From assembly GCA_017303485.1 (NCBI GenBank), contig JAFLCY010000026.1, positions 1-42,679 of the forward strand: DNA of 42,679 bases, in the 5' to 3' direction. The stretch comes from Rhodobacterales bacterium. Lineage in GTDB: Bacteria > Pseudomonadota > Alphaproteobacteria > Rhodobacterales > Rhodobacteraceae. The translations under genes and the position numbers were made by a program. The notes under the pieces are model-generated. The model worked only from the letters and a program-made list of their open reading frames with translations, was not told the origin of the DNA and did not search any database. How positions within the stretch are numbered: position 1 is the first letter of the stretch; each line of letters opens with the position of its first letter. Of the stretch, positions 23,873 through 32,615 are shown in pieces.

Positions 23873-24451
23873 ATGACCACGCTGACCTGCGCCTTTACGC
23901 AATGGAGGCTTGGCCTTGGTGACAATGATGCGGTGGGCTGGCTCACAGTAGCCGTCTACCTGCTGGCGGCAGTCACGTCGATGCGGGTGGCCCTGGTCTT
24001 GCTCGGGCCCGATGCCCTGGTTCGGCGCGAGCGGAAGTTCTGGGGCATCTCGGCCCTCGCCATGCTGCTTCTGGCGGTCAACAAGCAGTTGGACCTGCAG
24101 TCCCTGTTCACGATGATCGGCCGCTGCAATGCGCAGCTCATGGGCTGGTACGACATGCGCCGGGTGGTGCAGCATGATTTCATTCTGGCGGTGGCGGGCT
24201 TCGGCATCCTGATACTGGCCATATTGGCGCAACTGCTGAGGGGCATCCTGAAACGGGTCTGGCCCGCGCTTCTCGGAATCGGCCTTGTCTGCATTTTCGT
24301 GCTGATCCGCGCGGCGAGCTTCCATGACGTCGACGGGCTGATTGGAAGCTGGGCGATGGGGCTCAAGGTCAACTGGCTGCTGGAACTGCCCGGCCCTTCG
24401 CTGGTGACCATCGTCGCACTGCGCCGCCGGCAGACTGTCCTCACCGGGTGA
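23873..24451 (+). CDS. Unrecognised 192-aa membrane protein in polysaccharide locus
   Basis: A 192-residue inner-membrane protein with about five hydrophobic segments (VGWLTVAVYLLAAVTSMRVA, FWGISALAMLLLAVN, FILAVAGFGILILAILAQLL, ALLGIGLVCIFVLIRAASF). A conserved-looking loop NKQLDLQSLFTMIGRCNAQL sits between segments 2 and 3. I recognise no family. The ATG at 23873 has GAGG five bases upstream, and a short ACCCGG/CCGGGT hairpin (23845-23860) separates it from manC. Same strand and close spacing suggest co-transcription with manC. Confidence 0.78.
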   Translation: MTTLTCAFTQWRLGLGDNDAVGWLTVAVYLLAAVTSMRVALVLLGPDALVRRERKFWGISALAMLLLAVNKQLDLQSLFTMIGRCNAQLMGWYDMRRVVQHDFILAVAGFGILILAILAQLLRGILKRVWPALLGIGLVCIFVLIRAASFHDVDGLIGSWAMGLKVNWLLELPGPSLVTIVALRRRQTVLTG

Positions 24452-25000
24452 CTCCGGGGTTCGGACGAATCGAGTCTGTCCTCTGGGAGCAGTTGAATCC
24501 GCCTGCGCTTGCAGCATCGGCTTTCGAACCGTGGTGAATTGGACACTTTAACGGAAAATTCACCGTTTCGAGAATCCGTACAATTTCGTGCGGAGAATGA
24601 GTGCCGAAAACGGCGCCGCTCAGGCCCGAACTTCATCCCGTGATTTGCCGGTAAAAACCGCTTCCCTGCAAAGTAGGTAAAAAACGAGGAAAATCATGGC
24701 AATGGTGTGGCATTGGTCCGAATGCTCACGGTGCCGGTCGCCCGGCACCCGGAAAACGATGTCCGCTGTCTGTCTCCGGAAGTGGTCGTCGGCACAACCA
24801 TAGCGTGTAACCCAATGAGAAGTAACCACTTTCTGTGAGATTTGTCACTTAGGGGAACATTGCGGGAGGGTCAGCCGAATGGTAGAAATCTGAAGAGAGA
24901 TGTGAAGTGGCGAGTGCGATGTTGAAAGACGGTCCGGCGAATTATGGCCGGGTCCGGAGAATTTCGCTTAGCGATTGGCACCCTTGCGGAGGCGTTGCGG
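24452..25000. promoter_or_regulatory. 549-base non-coding leader upstream of the initiating transferase
   Basis: No convincing gene. It holds an inverted repeat GGTGAATT (24533-24540)/AATTCACC (24557-24564) with imperfect outer extension, and a strong GC hairpin GGTGCCGG-TCGC-CCGGCACC (24730-24749). Several AT-rich patches (around 24650-24700 and 24820-24850) look like promoter sequence in this GC-rich genome. A short frame (24696-24803, 35 codons) has a GAGG before its ATG but no other support. Length and structure suggest a regulated promoter or leader for the gene at 25001. Confidence 0.5.
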
Positions 25001-25693
25001 ATGGACGTTCGTTCTGGAATAGACCGGCATGATTTTGAGCGGCCTTCCGCGACAGTCAGCCATGGCTGGGTCCGTTCAAAGCAACAACCGCTGTATCGCA
25101 GAACCCTGAAGCGCTGGATGGATGTCGGCTTTGTCGTGATGGCGATGCCATTTGTTGTGCCGGTTGTCCTGGTGCTGGTGGTCGTTCTGAAGCTGACCGG
25201 ACATTCGCCCTTCTTCACCCAGGACCGCGTTGGTCTTGGCGGTCGGACCTTCAAGCTGTGGAAGCTCCGCACCATGGTCCCCGATGCCGAAGCCCGGCTG
25301 CATGACTACCTGCGCAACGACGATGCCGCACGCCAGGAATGGGACGCGTTCCAGAAACTGTCGCGCGACCCCCGGATCACCGAATTCGGCCAGTTCCTGC
25401 GCAAAAGCTCGCTGGACGAACTGCCTCAGCTCTGGAATGTGCTGGTGGGCGACATGAGCCTGGTGGGCCCGCGGCCGATGCTGGTCGACCAGCAGGATCT
25501 TTATCCCGGGAAAGCCTATTTTGCGCTGCGGCCGGGGCTGACCGGAACCTGGCAGATTTCTGATCGCAATCAGTCGACCTTCGCGCAGCGCGCCGAATTC
25601 GACGCCGACTACGAACGCAAACTGTCGTTCTTCAAGGATTTGAGGATCCTGCTGGCGACTGTGGGTGTGGTCCTGCGGGCGACTGGGAAGTAA
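25001..25693 (+). CDS. Undecaprenyl-phosphate sugar phosphotransferase (ExoY/WcaJ type)
   Basis: A 230-residue initiating enzyme of repeat-unit synthesis: it transfers a sugar-1-phosphate from a nucleotide sugar to undecaprenyl phosphate. ATG 25001 is chosen because GGAGG lies eight bases upstream; ATG 24944 is in frame but lacks one. A single membrane segment (about residues 41-62) follows RTLKRWMDVGF. The catalytic PF02397-type domain has DRVGLGGRTFKLWKLRTMVP, SLDELPQLWNVLVGDMSLVG followed by PRP, and RPGLTGTWQISDRN. Short length without the extra N-terminal membrane domain is ExoY-like. The 3' end overlaps the convergent small membrane gene by 62 bases. Confidence 0.92.
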   Translation: MDVRSGIDRHDFERPSATVSHGWVRSKQQPLYRRTLKRWMDVGFVVMAMPFVVPVVLVLVVVLKLTGHSPFFTQDRVGLGGRTFKLWKLRTMVPDAEARLHDYLRNDDAARQEWDAFQKLSRDPRITEFGQFLRKSSLDELPQLWNVLVGDMSLVGPRPMLVDQQDLYPGKAYFALRPGLTGTWQISDRNQSTFAQRAEFDADYERKLSFFKDLRILLATVGVVLRATGK

Positions 25694-25886
25694 GCAACCC
25701 GTCGGGCCCAGTCGTGGGCGGATGCTGTCGCACCCAGCAGATAAGCACAACTCCGGGAAGCAGTATCACTGTGCCTGTCAGCGGATAGGCCAGTAGAACC
25801 ATCCAGAACGAGAAGCCGTAGGCAAAAAGTACCGCCGAGACGCTGCTTGCGCCAAGCATCGCGATCAGTACCAACCCCAAAGCCAT
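25632..25886 (-). CDS. Small two-helix membrane protein (paralogue of 26108-26311)
   Basis: An 84-residue protein with two membrane segments (about 3-26 and 29-52) and a Pro/Ser-rich tail (GPHPQSPAGSSNP). The ATG at 25886 has AAGGAGA six bases upstream. The second segment, FWMVLLAYPLTGTVILL, aligns with AWVVLASYPAACTLTLL of the small protein at 26108-26311, so the two are probably paralogues. No known family recognised. Its last 62 bases overlap the end of the initiating transferase on the other strand. Confidence 0.7.
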   Translation of the reverse strand: MALGLVLIAMLGASSVSAVLFAYGFSFWMVLLAYPLTGTVILLPGVVLICWVRQHPPTTGPDGLLTSQSPAGPHPQSPAGSSNP

Positions 25887-26107
25887 CCCCGTCTCCTTGG
25901 TCGGAGCAATTTTTGTTACATAACCTAACCCCGTCAGGCCTGTAGCTTAGGCCCCAAGGGGCAATGCGTCGAGATAGAAGAGTGATAGTTATTCTGGCGG
26001 TGTGGGTTTCGTGCCGAACTTGGCGAATCTTGGCCGATCATGAGCGGAAAGAAGGGCTGAGTCCTGCCCGATGTCGGCTCATGCGAAACGGTAATCCAGC
26101 AGATCTC

Positions 26108-26311
26108 TCAGACCTGCGGCCGAAGGGCCTGCACGGACTGCGCGGTATTGGCAGGGCGACGGGCAAGGGCGGTCGCCGCAAGGAGAAGAGTCAGGGTGCA
26201 GGCGGCGGGATAGCTCGCCAGAACGACCCAGGCAGGAAAGGACAGGGCGACCGTACCCGCCACAGTCATCAGGCCAACCACCGTCGAGAAAATAACCAGT
26301 CCTGCGATCAT
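26108..26311 (-). CDS. Small two-helix membrane protein (paralogue of 25632-25886)
   Basis: A 67-residue protein, start ATG 26311 (MIAGLVIFSTVVGLMTVAGT), with a GAGG a few bases upstream. Two membrane segments, the second being AWVVLASYPAACTLTLLLAA, then a short basic tail. A longer frame reaches 26449 but its extra N-terminus is not membrane-like. The pair of small genes in tandem inside the polysaccharide locus suggests a local duplication. Function unknown; small membrane proteins of this kind may tune a membrane transferase or flippase. Confidence 0.6.
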   Translation of the reverse strand: MIAGLVIFSTVVGLMTVAGTVALSFPAWVVLASYPAACTLTLLLAATALARRPANTAQSVQALRPQV

Positions 26312-26747
26312 GTGCCTCAACCCCCACGCGAAGTACTGGGTCAGGTTGCTCGCATGGCGTGGCAAGAATGTGACCGCGTTTGGGAGATTCTGCGATTCCG
26401 CGCAACGTGGTCGTCGCGTGGGGAGAACATGATCCGGAACGGTTGGCATGGCGCAATCATAGCGGGTTCAGCCTCGCCTGAGCCGTCATTCTACAGGAAA
26501 TCGGGCGGCCGTACAGGAAATGACTTTTGTAACGCTTTGAAAGGAAATACATATTGTGAAAATGCCAGTCTGCGCACCGCCGCTGGCGATGAATGAAGGA
26601 ACCAGCCGGAAAGATTCGCTCCAGGCTTGGACCAGTGCGGCGTCGGGATGTGGGGTGCCTTGGCGCAGCAGGAGTGACGGAGGAATGCCATTCTTTTGTC
26701 ATGCCGCAACAGCAATGTGCGCCCGCCGCAGACTGTGAGGACAGCAA
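26312..26747. promoter_or_regulatory. Upstream region of the ABC exporter with repeated TACAGGAAAT
   Basis: About 435 bases without a supported gene. TACAGGAAAT occurs twice, at 26492-26501 and 26513-26522, exactly 21 bp apart (two helical turns), next to an AT-rich stretch (26521-26560) that is the likely promoter of the ABC gene. A 60-codon plus-strand frame (26556-26738) shows no family features. The repeat spacing suits binding of a dimeric regulator to one DNA face. Confidence 0.45.
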
Positions 26748-28571
26748 GTGATCAAGACTTTTAGGAAGCTGTTCAAGCTGCTCGACGCCAGAGAGCGGCG
26801 GAATTTCTGGTTGCTGACAGGAATCATGATCCTTGTGGCCGTGGCCGAGATCGCGGGCATATCGGCAGTGCTGATGCTTCTGAATGTGATCGCAGCCCCG
26901 GAGAAGATCGAGAGCAACCCGACCCTCTCGTTTCTTTACACTGCCCTGGGCTTTTCCAGCCGGTTCAGCTTCCAGATTGGTTTGGCACTGGCGGTGCTTT
27001 TCGTCGTCGCCATCGGGCTGGCCATCAAGGCAGCCGGAACCTATGCCACGATCCGGTATTCATCGATGCGCGGTTTCAGCATTTCCAGTCGCCTGCTGTC
27101 GGCCTACCTGCAGCAGCCCTATCCATGGTTCCTGCAAAGGAACAGCGCCGAACTGGAAAAGAACCTCCTGAACGAGGTCGACGGGCTGGTGGGCCGGGTC
27201 ATCACGCCCAGCCTGCGGCTGTTCGCGAATTGCATGATGGTGGTGGCGATTCTGGGCTTCCTGCTGGTTGTAGATCCTCTGGTCACTCTGTTCTGCGGCG
27301 CCGGGTTGGGGATGGGCTACGGTCTGATCTATCTGCGTGTCCGCGAGCGGGTCGTGAAGGTCGGTACGGACATGATGCAAGCGTTGGGAGCCCGCTTTCT
27401 TGTCGCGCAGGAGGCGATCGGCGGCATCAAGGACGTGAAGGTGATGGGCCTGGAGGAGGTCTATGTCCACAGCTATTCGGCCGAGGCCTACAAGAGCGCC
27501 AAGGCGGTGGCCAGGATGGGGATCGTTTCGGAACTGCCACGCTTCATCCTGGAAGGGATCACCTTTGGAACCCTGATCTCGCTGATCCTGCTGCTGCTGT
27601 TCCGCAATGGCGGCAGTGTGACCGAAATCGTTCCGACACTTGGGGTCATTGCATTTGCCACGATGCGACTGCTGCCCTCCCTGCAGCAAATCTACTTTGC
27701 CCTGGTTCTGATCCGTGGCGCCGGGCCTGTGCTGGACACCATCGTCGCCGATTTTGCCGCCAGCCCGCCTCCTGCCGGGATTGCCGCGCCAATAGCCGCC
27801 GCGCCGATGAAGCTGGAGCAGTCGCTTGAACTTGCCGACGTCAGCTTTGCCTATCAAAGCGCAGAGCGGCCGACACTGCATGGCGTCAGCCTGACTATCC
27901 CGGCGCGCAGCACGATCGGAATCGTCGGCGGAACCGGCGCGGGCAAGACCACGCTGGTTGACCTGATCCTTGGCCTGCTGTCGCCCGATTCCGGCGTGAT
28001 GCGGGTGGACGGAACCACGATCACCCCTGGCAACCTGCGGTCCTGGCAAAGGTCGATCGCCTATGTGCCGCAGGCGATCTTCCTGACGGATGACACCATT
28101 GCCGCCAACATCGCCTTCGGGGTTCCGAAGCCCGAGATCGACATGGAAGCCGTCAGGCGCGCCGCCAAGGTTGCGGCCCTGCATGACTTCATTCTGAACG
28201 AACTGCCGGCAGGTTACGACACCGCCGTCGGTGAGCGTGGCGTGCGACTGTCGGGCGGCCAGCGGCAGCGGATCGGGATTGCCCGGGCGATGTATCGCGA
28301 TCCGACGCTTCTGATCATGGACGAGGCGACCTCGGCGCTGGACAACATCACCGAACGGGAAGTTATGGAAGCGGTTGGGCGCATCCGCAAGGACAAGACG
28401 ATCATCCTCATTGCGCACCGGCTCAGCACGGTACGGACCTGCGACACGATCCTTCTTATGGAACGTGGTCAGCTCCTGGCGCAGGGCAGTTATGATGAAT
28501 TGCTGGCCACCAGCGCGGTGTTTCAGCGTATGGTCAAGGGCGATGCACCGGCGGTCGCAGACGCAGGCTGA
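26748..28571 (+). CDS. ABC exporter (membrane-ATPase fusion), PglK/MsbA-like flippase
   Basis: A 607-residue half-transporter. Residues 1-320 form the six-helix membrane domain (RNFWLLTGIMILVAVAEIAG, FQIGLALAVLFVVAIGLAIK, LEGITFGTLISLILLLLF). The ATPase domain follows, with Walker A GIVGGTGAGKTTLVDLILG, Q-loop VPQAIFLTDD, signature LSGGQRQRIGIARAMYRDPT, Walker B LLIMDEATSALDN and H-loop ILIAHRLSTVR. Translation starts at GTG 26748 after GAGGACA. Within a polysaccharide locus such exporters flip lipid-linked oligosaccharides, as PglK does. It is convergent with the Wzy-like gene, the stops being six bases apart. Confidence 0.92.
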   Translation: MIKTFRKLFKLLDARERRNFWLLTGIMILVAVAEIAGISAVLMLLNVIAAPEKIESNPTLSFLYTALGFSSRFSFQIGLALAVLFVVAIGLAIKAAGTYATIRYSSMRGFSISSRLLSAYLQQPYPWFLQRNSAELEKNLLNEVDGLVGRVITPSLRLFANCMMVVAILGFLLVVDPLVTLFCGAGLGMGYGLIYLRVRERVVKVGTDMMQALGARFLVAQEAIGGIKDVKVMGLEEVYVHSYSAEAYKSAKAVARMGIVSELPRFILEGITFGTLISLILLLLFRNGGSVTEIVPTLGVIAFATMRLLPSLQQIYFALVLIRGAGPVLDTIVADFAASPPPAGIAAPIAAAPMKLEQSLELADVSFAYQSAERPTLHGVSLTIPARSTIGIVGGTGAGKTTLVDLILGLLSPDSGVMRVDGTTITPGNLRSWQRSIAYVPQAIFLTDDTIAANIAFGVPKPEIDMEAVRRAAKVAALHDFILNELPAGYDTAVGERGVRLSGGQRQRIGIARAMYRDPTLLIMDEATSALDNITEREVMEAVGRIRKDKTIILIAHRLSTVRTCDTILLMERGQLLAQGSYDELLATSAVFQRMVKGDAPAVADAG

Positions 28572-28577
28572 GGTCGT

Positions 28578-30083
28578 TCAGCGGCGACTGCGGCGGGCCT
28601 CTGCTTCGCGGGTGCTGCGCTGGCGGGTCGGGCCGGTGTCGGGCATGAGCCACGAAGCACGCGTCGGTTCGGGTAACGGGCCTGCCGTCGATGAACCGGA
28701 CACCGCGCCCGACGCAACGCCATCTTCAGTCGGCGCCTGCTGCCACAAGACATAGCCTGCAACGGCGCCAGCTATCAGCCACACATAGTTCTCAAGGCCC
28801 GAATTCGGCAGAAGGTCGATCAGGGTCGCACACAGCACCATGATGACCCCGACCGGAATGAAGGAGGGTCTCGTCACGCTTCGTCGCAAGGCAAAGAACA
28901 GGATTGGCGCGGTCAGCAACCCGAAGCGCCCGATATAGCCGATCCAGCCGAAGACCCCGATCAGGATAATCCAGATTCCATCGACGGTGCTGATCGATTG
29001 ACCCGTCGCGGGATCGTAGATCATGTTCCGCCCCCAGCTTCCCCAGCCTGCGAGCGGCTTCTCGTTGGCGCGTGCCAGCAGGGCGTCTTCATTGTCGAGC
29101 CTGAACTTCAGCGAGGCCGCGCGTTCGGCGTCGATGGACTGGACGATGTCATGAGCGGCATTGACCGGAATCCAGCCTGCGCCGCGCAAGATGGGGTATA
29201 GAATCACCACAGTCGCCACGATCACTGCCAGCGTGACTTGTGGGCGGCGCCCAAGAAGCAAGACGGCTGCGGCCAATCCGACTGCGATCGACATGGCGCC
29301 GAAGTTCTTCGACATTAAGAGGACGGCCAACAGCCAGAGTCCGCTCAACAGCCATTTCGTCGCGGACTTTCCTTCACGCTTGGCCTCGCGAAAGAGCGCG
29401 ATGGCGGCAATGGCCGAAATGCAGAGAAAGATGCCAACCAGAAGACCGTGTGACAGGAAGACCACCGGGCGGAAGCCGCCATTTCGGATGTGCTGGGCAA
29501 AGCTGTGCGGGAAAAAACCATAGACCCAGGTGTGAAGCTGCGGACTGAACCGGACTTCAAACAGGACGGGAATGGTATAGGCAAGGCCGCCAAGAGCCAG
29601 AGCCTTGAGGATGATACGATGTCCCTCGCGCGAATTCAGGTATCGCAGGCCAAGCCAGAACGGAATGAGTGACACCAGGACTTGCGAGATGAGGCCAAAG
29701 GCATCGTAAAGCCGCAGGCCGGGCAAGTATGTCCGCCCGTCGATCACCGGCGCGGTGTTTTGGACCACGGTCAGGATCGGCGACACCAACACGATTGCCA
29801 GCAGGTATACCAGGACGTGTCGCCCGGTCCGGGCCAGCGGATCGCGCGTCGGCGGCTGCGCCGGGGCCATGAGCAGACAGAGGATCAGCGCCGGAACGCA
29901 GGTTACCATCGCCTTGTCGATGGCGGGCAGCATCGGAAACTTGATCTCCGTGCCGGTGGGCAGGAGCAGGTAGCCCCCGATGAGAGACCAGACCAGCGCC
30001 TTTTGCAGCGGCATCATGCGGAACATCAGGATCGTGACAATTGGCCAGGTAAAAATGGCCAGATAGGCAAAGAGATTCGGCAT
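28578..30083 (-). CDS. O-antigen ligase/polymerase-like (Wzy/WaaL) membrane protein
   Basis: A 501-residue protein with about ten to twelve membrane segments, start ATG 30083 (MPNLFAYLAIFTWPIVTILM). A large periplasmic loop between the late segments contains NEDALLARANEKPLAGWGSW and NMIYDPATGQSISTVDG; a 'plxGwG' block in this loop is typical of the O-antigen ligase/Wzy superfamily. The C-terminus is Ser/Pro/Arg-rich and soluble. It would join flipped repeat units into a polymer. The frame open to 30269 overlaps the divergent glycosyltransferase and is not used. Sequence divergence within the family makes polymerase versus ligase undecidable. Confidence 0.83.
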   Translation of the reverse strand: MPNLFAYLAIFTWPIVTILMFRMMPLQKALVWSLIGGYLLLPTGTEIKFPMLPAIDKAMVTCVPALILCLLMAPAQPPTRDPLARTGRHVLVYLLAIVLVSPILTVVQNTAPVIDGRTYLPGLRLYDAFGLISQVLVSLIPFWLGLRYLNSREGHRIILKALALGGLAYTIPVLFEVRFSPQLHTWVYGFFPHSFAQHIRNGGFRPVVFLSHGLLVGIFLCISAIAAIALFREAKREGKSATKWLLSGLWLLAVLLMSKNFGAMSIAVGLAAAVLLLGRRPQVTLAVIVATVVILYPILRGAGWIPVNAAHDIVQSIDAERAASLKFRLDNEDALLARANEKPLAGWGSWGRNMIYDPATGQSISTVDGIWIILIGVFGWIGYIGRFGLLTAPILFFALRRSVTRPSFIPVGVIMVLCATLIDLLPNSGLENYVWLIAGAVAGYVLWQQAPTEDGVASGAVSGSSTAGPLPEPTRASWLMPDTGPTRQRSTREAEARRSRR

Positions 30084-30244
30084 CCCGACAGGCCTTGAAA
30101 GAATGGGCTGCCACCGTTGTAACGGGTTCGGCCGTCGAGGAAAATGCAATCCCGACGCATGATCGCAATCGGCGGTTCGTCCGCCAGAGCCCGCTTCCCC
30201 TTGGAAGCAGGGAGATTCTGTGCTTTCTGGAACGACAAAAGCAT

Positions 30245-31234
30245 TTGGTCCGGGACGCCAGATTGACACGAGAGTTCGCAGCGACGGGCGGCCTTGGCGC
30301 GGTGATCATCGGCCGAAATGAGGGCGAGAGGCTCGTCGCCTGCCTGGCGTCTCTGCAAGGGGCTGTGCGACCGCTGGTCTATGTCGATTCTGGCTCGACC
30401 GATGGCAGTGTGGCGGCAGCCCAGGCGGCCGGGGCGGTCGTGGTCGACCTCGACACGACGGTTCCCTTCACCGCTGCCCGGGCGCGCAACGCGGGTTTCG
30501 CCCGGATGATGGAAATCGGCGCTCCCGAATTCGTTCAGTTCGTCGATGGTGATTGCCAGATGCGGTCAGGCTGGTTGGTCTCGGCGCGGGACTTTCTGGC
30601 TGAGCGGACGGAGGTTGCGGTTGTCTGTGGCCGTCGACGCGAGATGCACCCCGAAGCCTCGGTCTGGAACCGGCTGTGCGATGCCGAGTGGGACACGCCA
30701 CCGGGTCAGGCCAAGTACTGCGGCGGCGACGCGATGATGCGCACTTTGGCGCTGGAACAGGTCGGTGGCTTCAATCCGGACCTGATCGCCGGCGAGGAGC
30801 CCGAGCTTTGCGTCCGGCTTCGGGCGGCGGGCTGGAAGGTCTGGCGGCTCGACAGGGAGATGACCTTGCATGACGCCGCGATGTACCGGATCGGACAATG
30901 GTGGAAGCGCACGCGACGGTCGGGTTACGCCTTTGCAGAAGGCGCGGCGATGCATGGCGCGGCGCCAGAGTTCCACTGGGTCGCGGAAACACGGAGTACC
31001 CTTTTCTGGGGGCTGGCGCTGCCGCTGACGGGCCTTCTCGGCCTGTTCTTCTCGCCCTGGGCGATGCTGGTCCTTCTTGCCTATCCGCTGCAGATCCTGC
31101 GATTGCGGCGACGCCTGGGGACCGAGCGCGCGGTTTTCCTGACGCTTGGCAAGTTTCCCGAAGCGCTGGGAGTGCTGCAATACTATCGAAACCGCGTCCT
31201 GCAACGCCGGGGCGGTCTGATCGAGTACAAGTGA
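30245..31234 (+). CDS. Family 2 glycosyltransferase with C-terminal membrane segments
   Basis: About 330 residues. The GT-A domain has LGAVIIGRNEGERLVACLAS, PLVYVDSGSTDGSVAAA, EFVQFVDGDCQMRSGW (DxD) and GGDAMMRTLALEQVGGFNPD then IAGEEPELCVRLRAAG. Two hydrophobic segments follow near the C-terminus (STLFWGLALPLTGLLGLFFS and AMLVLLAYPLQILRLRRRLG). No ATG exists in frame: the frame is open from TTG 30095, and TTG 30245 or 30263 are the best candidates by position. The start is therefore uncertain. It is divergent from the Wzy-like gene, so promoters for both lie within roughly 30084-30244. Confidence 0.88.
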   Translation: MVRDARLTREFAATGGLGAVIIGRNEGERLVACLASLQGAVRPLVYVDSGSTDGSVAAAQAAGAVVVDLDTTVPFTAARARNAGFARMMEIGAPEFVQFVDGDCQMRSGWLVSARDFLAERTEVAVVCGRRREMHPEASVWNRLCDAEWDTPPGQAKYCGGDAMMRTLALEQVGGFNPDLIAGEEPELCVRLRAAGWKVWRLDREMTLHDAAMYRIGQWWKRTRRSGYAFAEGAAMHGAAPEFHWVAETRSTLFWGLALPLTGLLGLFFSPWAMLVLLAYPLQILRLRRRLGTERAVFLTLGKFPEALGVLQYYRNRVLQRRGGLIEYK

Positions 31235-31330
31235 CGGCGCCATGAGCGGCTGAGCCTGACAGGACCGAAAGTCCTTGCCATTCTGCTTCCGGACGTGCGG
31301 TCGACAAGGTTCAAAGACAGGTCGCCGCGC

Positions 31331-32578
31331 TCAGGGTCGAAGCCGCCCGCCCGCACCGCCATTCCGGAAGATTTCCGCCAGCCAGGCGCTTTCCCGGGCG
31401 ATGTCGAACCCGGTCTCCACCGCCTCGCGCCCAGCCTCGCCCATGGTGCGCGCTGCGGCGGGATCATCCATCAGGCGGATCATCCGGTCCGCCAGCGTCA
31501 CCAGATCGCCGGGCGGAACGGTGAAACCGCAGACGCCGTCCACGACCAGTTCCTGCACGCCGGCAACCCGGCTGGCCACCACCGGAATGCGGCTGGCCAG
31601 CGCCTCCATGTAGACGACCGGCAGGCCTTCGGCGAAGGAGGGAAGCACAAGCATGTCGGAGTTGGCGAGGAGGTCGGCGACCTGACCCTGCGTCATGAAA
31701 CCCGCGAAATGAACCGCGTGGTCGATCCCCAGGGCTTTGGCGCGGGCCTCGGCTCCGGCGCGGGCAGGACCGTCGCCCGCCAGGGTAAGGGTAGCCTCGG
31801 TGTGGGTTTTCAGGACCGTCGCCATCGCCTCGATCAACAGGAGGGCACCCTTCACCGGATCGAGCCGCCCGACGAAGGCCACGCGTTTGCCCGACCCGCC
31901 GGGATCGCGCCGGTAGGATGCCGGGATCACACCGCAATGGACGATTGTGATCTTCGGCCAGTCGGAGGGCCTGGAAAAGAGCATCAGTTGCGAGCGGCAA
32001 AAGTGGGTGATTGCCACCACGAAGGCGGCCCGGGCGATCTTCTCCGGCAGCGACCAGCGGTCGACCTCGAAAAAGATCGCGGGTCCGTGTTCGGTGAAAC
32101 TGAACGGGATGCCCGCCAGTTCCGCGGCAAGCACAGCGACCGAGCAGCTTGAATTGCCAAAATGGTTGTGCAGGTGCCGAACCTGTTTCCCGCGCAGATG
32201 GTCAGCCAGAACGCCGGCTTCGAGGAAGTAGAAAAGCTGCCAGATCAGCGCCTTTAGCCCCGGTGACCGCATCCGGATCGCCAGTGCCAGCGTCCGTGCC
32301 CAGGTCCCGGGCGACCGCAGAAAGGCCCGGCCATGTGCCGCAATAAGCCGGACCGGATTCTTCGCGGCAGCTATGACATAGAACGTATCTGCGCGGGCGG
32401 CCTGTTCCTCCGGTCCGGAGAAATCTGCCGCAGCAGGCTGACGGATCGAACAGGTCAGCACCTCGACTCCCCTGGCGCGCAGGGCCTCGACCTCGCGCAG
32501 GATGAAGGTATGCGAGACCTTGGGGTAGTCGCCGGTAAGATAGGCCACGGGGCCGTCGGGTCCGCCCGAACTGGTCAT
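31331..32578 (-). CDS. Family 4 glycosyltransferase (GT-B)
   Basis: A 415-residue retaining glycosyltransferase, start ATG 32578 (MTSSGGPDGPVAYLTGDYPK). The N-terminal acceptor domain has VSHTFILREVEALRARGVEV, VRHLHNHFGNSSCSVAVLA and SFTEHGPAIFFE. The donor domain has VAFVGRLDPVKGALLLIEAM, LTLAGDGPARAGAEA, and SFAEGLPVVYMEALASRIPV with the EX7E motif, then VDGVCGFTVPPGDLVTLADR. Typical of colanic-acid and exopolysaccharide glycosyltransferases (WcaL/AmsK-like). It is followed on the same strand, after 37 bases upstream, by the GT2 at 32616-33452. Sugar specificity unknown. Confidence 0.93.
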   Translation of the reverse strand: MTSSGGPDGPVAYLTGDYPKVSHTFILREVEALRARGVEVLTCSIRQPAAADFSGPEEQAARADTFYVIAAAKNPVRLIAAHGRAFLRSPGTWARTLALAIRMRSPGLKALIWQLFYFLEAGVLADHLRGKQVRHLHNHFGNSSCSVAVLAAELAGIPFSFTEHGPAIFFEVDRWSLPEKIARAAFVVAITHFCRSQLMLFSRPSDWPKITIVHCGVIPASYRRDPGGSGKRVAFVGRLDPVKGALLLIEAMATVLKTHTEATLTLAGDGPARAGAEARAKALGIDHAVHFAGFMTQGQVADLLANSDMLVLPSFAEGLPVVYMEALASRIPVVASRVAGVQELVVDGVCGFTVPPGDLVTLADRMIRLMDDPAAARTMGEAGREAVETGFDIARESAWLAEIFRNGGAGGRLRP

Positions 32579-32615
32579 GCCACTCTGTCCCTTGTCATGG
32601 TGATATCGGCCACGG

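Noticed and set aside
24696-24803. 35-codon frame with a GAGG before its ATG
   Set aside because: Apart from the ribosome-binding site there is no support, and the GC hairpin at 24730-24749 lies inside it, so a structured leader is more likely.
25964-26596. 210-codon plus-strand open frame
   Set aside because: Composition is that of a shadow, and it is antisense to the small membrane gene at 26108-26311, which has a ribosome-binding site and membrane helices.
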